The position numbers were made by a program, and so were the translations under genes. Shown here piece after piece: positions 8,497 through 11,054 of a stretch of 11,054 bases of DNA. This DNA is from CAUPWF01 sp964367905 (GTDB lineage Bacteria > Bacillota > Clostridia > Lachnospirales > Lachnospiraceae), in the NCBI GenBank assembly GCA_964367905.1, contig CAYIZP010000066.1, positions 1-11,054 of the forward strand, written 5' to 3'. Within the stretch, counting starts at the first letter, position 1. Each line of letters starts with the position of its first letter. A model generated the notes under the pieces. That model was not told the DNA's origin and did not search any database. It saw nothing but the letters and a program-made list of their open reading frames with translations.

Positions 8497-9618
8497 TTAC
8501 CTCAAGGAGGTTAAAGGAAATTTAATCTTTTCTTTTATAAGTGGAAATATACATTTTACCGTCTTGTAAGGATATATTTTTTTTGTATGCTTAATTTCTA
8601 GAACTTTTTCCTTTGATACTTCACAGTCAAAAGGCCTGAGGCTAAAGATTTTTATCTGTGACAAATCAAAAATAAAGGCTGGAACTTTAGATAATCCCAT
8701 TTTATATGCAGCTTCTAACCTATGCTGCCCATCTAGTACCAAACCTTCCGAAGTTACTTTTAAAGGTTCGGTCCAAACGCCCTCTTTAATAATTTTTTCG
8801 GTCAACCAGTCCACTCGTTGTGTATCAAAATCTTCAATATGTGATAATTCATCAAGATCAAAGAAATTACACTCTAAGTTTTCTACAGTATCAACTTCCA
8901 AAGAAAGAGCTTTAATAGCGGCACTATATTCATCTAGTGTGTTAAATGATGCTGCATGAGTGTGACTTATATCAAAAAAATTTATTTTTACAGATGCATC
9001 ATTTCTTAGCCATGGTTCGATGTAATAGTAATCATAATTTTTAAAGCAAATACTCTTCAATAACTCAAGTATATTAGTAATAAACTGGGGAGCAATATAA
9101 AAAACTCCTAAATTTTTATACCATGTGGAAAATTTTTCATCAAATTTTGTATAAATCATGTTCTGCATATTACCTGCATCATCATAATTCATAATAGCAC
9201 CCATTTGATTTTGGTGAAATTTTCCACATGTAACAAATGAGCATGAGTTCTTCCCAACAAGATTTAACAGGGAACAAATACCTTCATCAGAAAAAATAAC
9301 ATCACTCTCAATAATTAAAGCTGCTTTATCTTTATCAAGAGTCTCTAAGGCGCAACAGGTAGAATATATATTTTTATCTTGTGAAAATTGATCATTTCTA
9401 CAAAATTTTACTGTAGAATATGCTGAGTGCACAAAATTCTTGATGTCATCTTCTTTATATCCTGTGACAACAGTAATATCATACAAACCAATCTCGTGTA
9501 ACTGACGAATAGTTCTTATAAGAAGCATTTCACCACGGACAGGAGTTAATTGCTTGGGGACTCCAAAATGATTTTGAAGTCGCGTTCCTTGCCCTGCTGC
9601 TAATAGTACGACTTGCAT
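8497..9618 (-). CDS. Bifunctional LicC-like cytidylyltransferase / SerK-SbnI-like (ParB/Srx-fold) kinase
   Basis: This is a two-domain protein of 373 residues. Residues 1-235 form a nucleotidyltransferase: LAAGQGTRL (6-14), PKQL with K22, KNIYS (82-86, as in choline-phosphate and phosphonate cytidylyltransferases) and ESD (104-106) for metal binding. Residues 250-373 form a ParB/sulfiredoxin-fold domain. It looks like the free-serine kinases SerK and SbnI rather than a DNA-binding ParB: LDELSHIE places E262 where SerK has its catalytic Glu30, DGQHR is at 296-300, and the C-terminal block PYKTVKCIFPLI (350-361) followed by KEKIKFPLTSL matches the end of SerK. The predicted activity is phosphorylation of L-serine or L-threonine and coupling to CMP (inference). 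A modest GGA precedes ATG 9618, and a consensus promoter lies about 100 bp upstream. It is the first gene of the minus operon. Confidence 0.85.
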   Translation of the reverse strand: MQVVLLAAGQGTRLQNHFGVPKQLTPVRGEMLLIRTIRQLHEIGLYDITVVTGYKEDDIKNFVHSAYSTVKFCRNDQFSQDKNIYSTCCALETLDKDKAALIIESDVIFSDEGICSLLNLVGKNSCSFVTCGKFHQNQMGAIMNYDDAGNMQNMIYTKFDEKFSTWYKNLGVFYIAPQFITNILELLKSICFKNYDYYYIEPWLRNDASVKINFFDISHTHAASFNTLDEYSAAIKALSLEVDTVENLECNFFDLDELSHIEDFDTQRVDWLTEKIIKEGVWTEPLKVTSEGLVLDGQHRLEAAYKMGLSKVPAFIFDLSQIKIFSLRPFDCEVSKEKVLEIKHTKKIYPYKTVKCIFPLIKEKIKFPLTSLR

Positions 9619-9685
9619 ATATATCCAATATTGTATTGTTATTGATAATTGAAAAATATTATTATGAAAAATTCATGCTTCACTA

Positions 9686-9714
9686 TTGACATTTTGTATT
9701 ATTTTATATCTAAT
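9686..9714 (+). promoter_or_regulatory. Candidate plus-strand promoter facing the operon promoter
   Basis: TTGACA (9686-9691), 17 bases, then TCTAAT (9709-9714), one mismatch from consensus at the important second base. It points toward the HxlR gene, and its -10 box lies one base from the -10 box of the opposing operon promoter. The AT-rich surroundings make a chance match possible, and a transcript from here would have a long untranslated leader. Confidence 0.4.
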
Positions 9715-9715
9715 A

Positions 9716-9744
9716 ATTATAAAATACCATTGTATTCATGTCAA
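9716..9744 (-). promoter_or_regulatory. Perfect-consensus sigma-70 promoter of the minus-strand operon
   Basis: On the minus strand TTGACA (9744-9739) is followed after exactly 17 bases by TATAAT (9721-9716). Transcription should start near 9709 and give a leader of about 90 nt to ATG 9618. Both hexamers are exact and the spacing ideal, so strong expression of the fusion, methyltransferase and racemase genes is expected unless repressed. Confidence 0.8.
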
Positions 9745-10010
9745 GCCTAAACACTCTATAAGCTAACACAAAGCAGTAATTTTCCAATTATTTTTTTGTT
9801 TTCGCAAAAGGACTACAACTGACCACATCAAAATGCATGATATATTAAATAGTTATCTATTTTCCTTGATATACTCCTTGGAATTCCCTCATATCTGTTC
9901 AAAAATGACAGATAAAATTAATAAATATTTTACAAAAAAACTATACTACCAAGACAGCTTAACATATTTGAAAATTTTGCAGGCCTTGCTTCTCTTTACA
10001 CTTTACTTTA

Positions 10011-10038
10011 TGTATATCTTTCTTGACAAAGATATACA
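10011..10038. promoter_or_regulatory. 11-bp inverted repeat, probable autoregulatory operator of the HxlR gene
   Basis: TGTATATCTTT (10011-10021) and AAAGATATACA (10028-10038) are perfect reverse complements around the 6-base spacer CTTGAC. The centre is about 40 bp before the proposed TTG start. A weak promoter, TTGCTT (9986-9991) with 17 bases to TATGTA (10009-10014), would overlap the left arm, so binding there would block transcription. HxlR-family dimers commonly bind such dyads at their own promoters (family knowledge); that this protein binds here is inference. Confidence 0.6.
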
Positions 10039-10063
10039 CCATAGACAGCCCAAGGAGACAGCT

Positions 10064-10414
10064 TTGCCAGAAGATCGCGAAAATAAAATCAGTTGCAGTA
10101 ATTTCACCAATGAGATGGAAGTAGCTCTTGAAGTTATTTCTGGAAAGTGGAAATCCACCATCATATGGAATCTCCACCTCGCGGAAAAAATTCGATTTAA
10201 CGAATTTTTTAAAATAATTCCAGGCATTACACAAAAAATGCTTACCCAACAATTGCGCAAACTCGAAGAAAACAAATTGGTAACGCGCACCGTATACCCA
10301 TCCACACCGCCCACAGTTGAATATTCTCTTACACCGTTGGCTCAGGATGTGATCCCCATTTTAGAAAGTTTAAATCAATGGGGAAAAAAAGTTATACAAT
10401 CTTACACCCGCTAA
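10064..10414 (+). CDS. HxlR/DUF24-family winged-helix transcriptional regulator (TTG start)
   Basis: This is a 116-residue winged-helix regulator. EVALEVISGKWKSTIIW opens the fold, GITQKMLTQQLRKLE (about 54-68 from the TTG) is the recognition helix, and TVYPSTPPTVEYSLT (76-90) is the wing; all are classic HxlR features. Cys11, just before the fold, matches the conserved N-terminal cysteine through which many members sense electrophiles such as aldehydes and quinones. I chose TTG 10064 because AAGGAG (10052-10057) lies 6 nt upstream, giving the usual family length. The longer frame from ATG 9833 adds 77 residues and would make the inverted repeat coding. It precedes an iron-dependent alcohol dehydrogenase in the same direction and may control that gene and its own. 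Whether it also controls the divergent glycan operon is unknown. Confidence 0.85.
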   Translation: MPEDRENKISCSNFTNEMEVALEVISGKWKSTIIWNLHLAEKIRFNEFFKIIPGITQKMLTQQLRKLEENKLVTRTVYPSTPPTVEYSLTPLAQDVIPILESLNQWGKKVIQSYTR

Positions 10415-10461
10415 AACCACATTTCACGCATCGCAACTCACTAAATTACCACACATTCACT

Positions 10462-10497
10462 AGGCACCAAAAAGTGCCTTTCCTACCTTTTTGTTTT
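10462..10497 (+). terminator. Hairpin after the HxlR gene, probable terminator
   Basis: AGGCAC (10462-10467) pairs with GTGCCT (10474-10479) around a CAAAAA loop. A broken T-rich tail, with T runs around 10488-10497, follows. It lies 47 nt after the HxlR stop. The interrupted tail makes it a modest terminator. Confidence 0.5.
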
Positions 10498-10509
10498 TAC
10501 CAAACAATA

Positions 10510-10537
10510 AAGTGCCTTCTTGTGCACTTAGTTTTTT
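10510..10537 (+). terminator. Second hairpin with T-run, overlapping the dehydrogenase promoter
   Basis: AAGTGC (10510-10515) pairs with GCACTT (10524-10529) around an 8-base loop and is followed by six T residues at 10532-10537. The AAGTGCCTT segment also repeats part of the first hairpin (10472-10480), so the GGCAC arm at 10463-10467 could pair with either copy. It may back up the first terminator. Confidence 0.5.
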
Positions 10538-10548
10538 ATGCCTATATA
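10521..10548 (+). promoter_or_regulatory. Candidate promoter of the alcohol dehydrogenase gene
   Basis: TTGTGC (10521-10526), a 16-base spacer, then TATATA (10543-10548). The predicted start, near 10555, falls on the palindrome AACGCTAAGCGTT. The -35 box lies inside the second hairpin's DNA, so termination of HxlR transcripts and initiation of the dehydrogenase share bases. Confidence 0.45.
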
Positions 10549-10554
10549 GCATCA

Positions 10555-10567
10555 AACGCTAAGCGTT
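10555..10567. promoter_or_regulatory. Palindrome at the predicted dehydrogenase transcription start
   Basis: AACGCT-A-AGCGTT is a perfect 13-base palindrome followed by a run of six T at 10570-10575 and then the ribosome site. It may be an operator or a small leader hairpin. It does not resemble the inverted repeat at 10011-10038, so a different regulator could act here. Confidence 0.35.
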
Positions 10568-10590
10568 ATTTTTTACAAAGAGGACTAATG

Positions 10591-11054
10591 ATGAAAAGAT
10601 TTACCATTCCAAGAGATGTATACTTTGGCGAAAATGCTTTAGAGCAATTAAAAAACCTTACAGGGAAAAAAGCCATCCTCGTTATCGGTTCTGAGAGAAT
10701 GATTCAAGACGGTACCACAGGTTTAGTACAAGCATACCTGAAAGAAGCTCAAATAGATAGCACCATCTTTTGCGGTATTGAAGCAGACCCAAGCGTTGCC
10801 ACCGTCATGCGCGGTGTAGCTGCCATGAATGAATATCAACCAGACCTCATCATAGGCATTGGCGGCGGTTCTCCCATTGACGCAGCAAAAGCCATGTGGA
10901 TTTTCTACGAAAACCCAGAATTTACCTTTGAAGAAGCAGCTAAGCCCTTCAACTTACCTACATTACGCAAAAAAGCCTCTTTCGTAGCCATTACCACCAC
11001 CAGCGGCACTGGCACAGAAGTAACCGCATTTTCCATCATTACCGATGAAAAAAC
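10591..11054 (+). CDS. Iron-containing alcohol dehydrogenase, N-terminal part (cut by the window edge)
   Basis: The first 154 codons of a group III metal-dependent alcohol dehydrogenase, an NAD(P)-linked cytoplasmic enzyme interconverting primary alcohols and aldehydes. GGGSPIDAAK (91-100) is the dinucleotide-binding loop, TTSGTGTEVT (136-145) the second nucleotide-contacting segment, and PRDVYFGENAL (7-17) the standard N-terminal strand. The run from MWIFYENPE onward resembles the dehydrogenase half of AdhE and the abundant single-domain dehydrogenases of Desulfovibrio. The metal-binding Asp/His residues should lie past the edge. Two ATGs are adjacent (10588 and 10591); I prefer the second because AGAGG (10579-10583) then has 7-nt spacing. 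Codon use and base composition are like the adhesin's, not the AT-rich cassette's. It probably serves ethanol metabolism or aldehyde detoxification under the HxlR regulator (inference). Confidence 0.92.
   Translation, partial: MKRFTIPRDVYFGENALEQLKNLTGKKAILVIGSERMIQDGTTGLVQAYLKEAQIDSTIFCGIEADPSVATVMRGVAAMNEYQPDLIIGIGGGSPIDAAKAMWIFYENPEFTFEEAAKPFNLPTLRKKASFVAITTTSGTGTEVTAFSIITDEK

Larger units (their letters stand above)
9619..10063. other. Divergent spacer upstream of the HxlR regulator
   Basis: If the regulator starts at TTG 10064, these 445 bases are non-coding. They contain the operon promoter, the opposing promoter candidate and the 11-bp inverted repeat at 10011-10038. An open frame in phase with the regulator extends back to ATG 9833, but that ATG has no ribosome site at workable distance (the nearest AAGGA ends 20 nt away). 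The extra 77 residues are also unlike the family. Confidence 0.65.

Noticed and set aside
8497..8900. The DGQHR domain as a ParB partition or nuclease protein
   Set aside because: It is fused to a nucleotidyltransferase, lacks the ParB helix-turn-helix, and matches the SerK/SbnI C-terminal block.
9833..10063. N-terminal extension of the HxlR regulator from ATG 9833
   Set aside because: No ribosome site near the ATG, unlike the family, and it would cover an operator-like dyad; TTG 10064 has an excellent ribosome site.
9959..10314. Two minus-strand frames opposite the HxlR gene
   Set aside because: Antisense shadows of a well-supported regulator with no recognisable domain.
1..11054. tRNA, rRNA, CRISPR arrays, insertion sequences, riboswitches
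   Set aside because: None recognised when reading both strands; no spaced direct repeats, transposase motifs or cloverleaf-like sequences were seen.

Overview
The window looks like chromosomal DNA of a marine-type sulfate reducer of the Desulfovibrio/Halodesulfovibrio group. This is inferred from the adhesin N-terminus, the HxlR/iron-ADH pair and the mixed base composition; no rRNA or other marker confirms it. The two ends have moderate GC. The middle, from about 3.99 kb to about 10.0 kb, is strikingly AT-rich in both genes and spacers, as expected of a horizontally acquired surface-glycan cassette.

Layout. (1) 1-3715, minus: the first 1238 codons of a very large cysteine-free RTX adhesin with a Lap-type retention module, a PAAG protease motif, VCBS/cadherin-like repeats, a VWA domain and calcium-binding repeats; the C-terminus lies outside the window. 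(2) 3716-4600: a long non-coding spacer with a 13-bp inverted repeat in the adhesin leader and two AT-rich dyads. (3) 4601-6907, plus: a PseA/WbpG-type N-acetyl-sugar amidotransferase, then a TagB/TagF-like CDP-alcohol phosphotransferase. (4) 9618-6978, minus, converging on block 3: a nucleotidyltransferase fused to a SerK/SbnI-type kinase domain, a SAM methyltransferase and an Asp/Glu-racemase-family protein. They follow a perfect-consensus promoter, TTGACA-N17-TATAAT. (5) 10064-10414, plus: an HxlR-type regulator, best started at a TTG codon, with an 11-bp inverted repeat just upstream. (6) 10591 to the end, plus: an iron-dependent alcohol dehydrogenase with its own promoter, cut by the window edge.

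How the genes may work together. The most interesting part is blocks 3 and 4. The fusion protein carries both activities needed to turn a free hydroxy-amino acid (serine or threonine) into a CDP-activated phospho-amino acid: a kinase domain and a LicC-like cytidylyltransferase. The TagF-like enzyme is the class that would transfer the phospho-amino acid from CDP to a glycan, and the methyltransferase could N-methylate it. The same three activities are known, as I recall, from the Clostridioides difficile type A flagellin glycan locus, where N-methyl-threonine is phosphodiester-linked to GlcNAc. This window adds a racemase-family protein and a sugar amidotransferase, so it may make a new variant of that decoration on a flagellar, capsular or O-antigen glycan. 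The HxlR regulator and the dehydrogenase look like a separate aldehyde/alcohol stress module next to the cassette.
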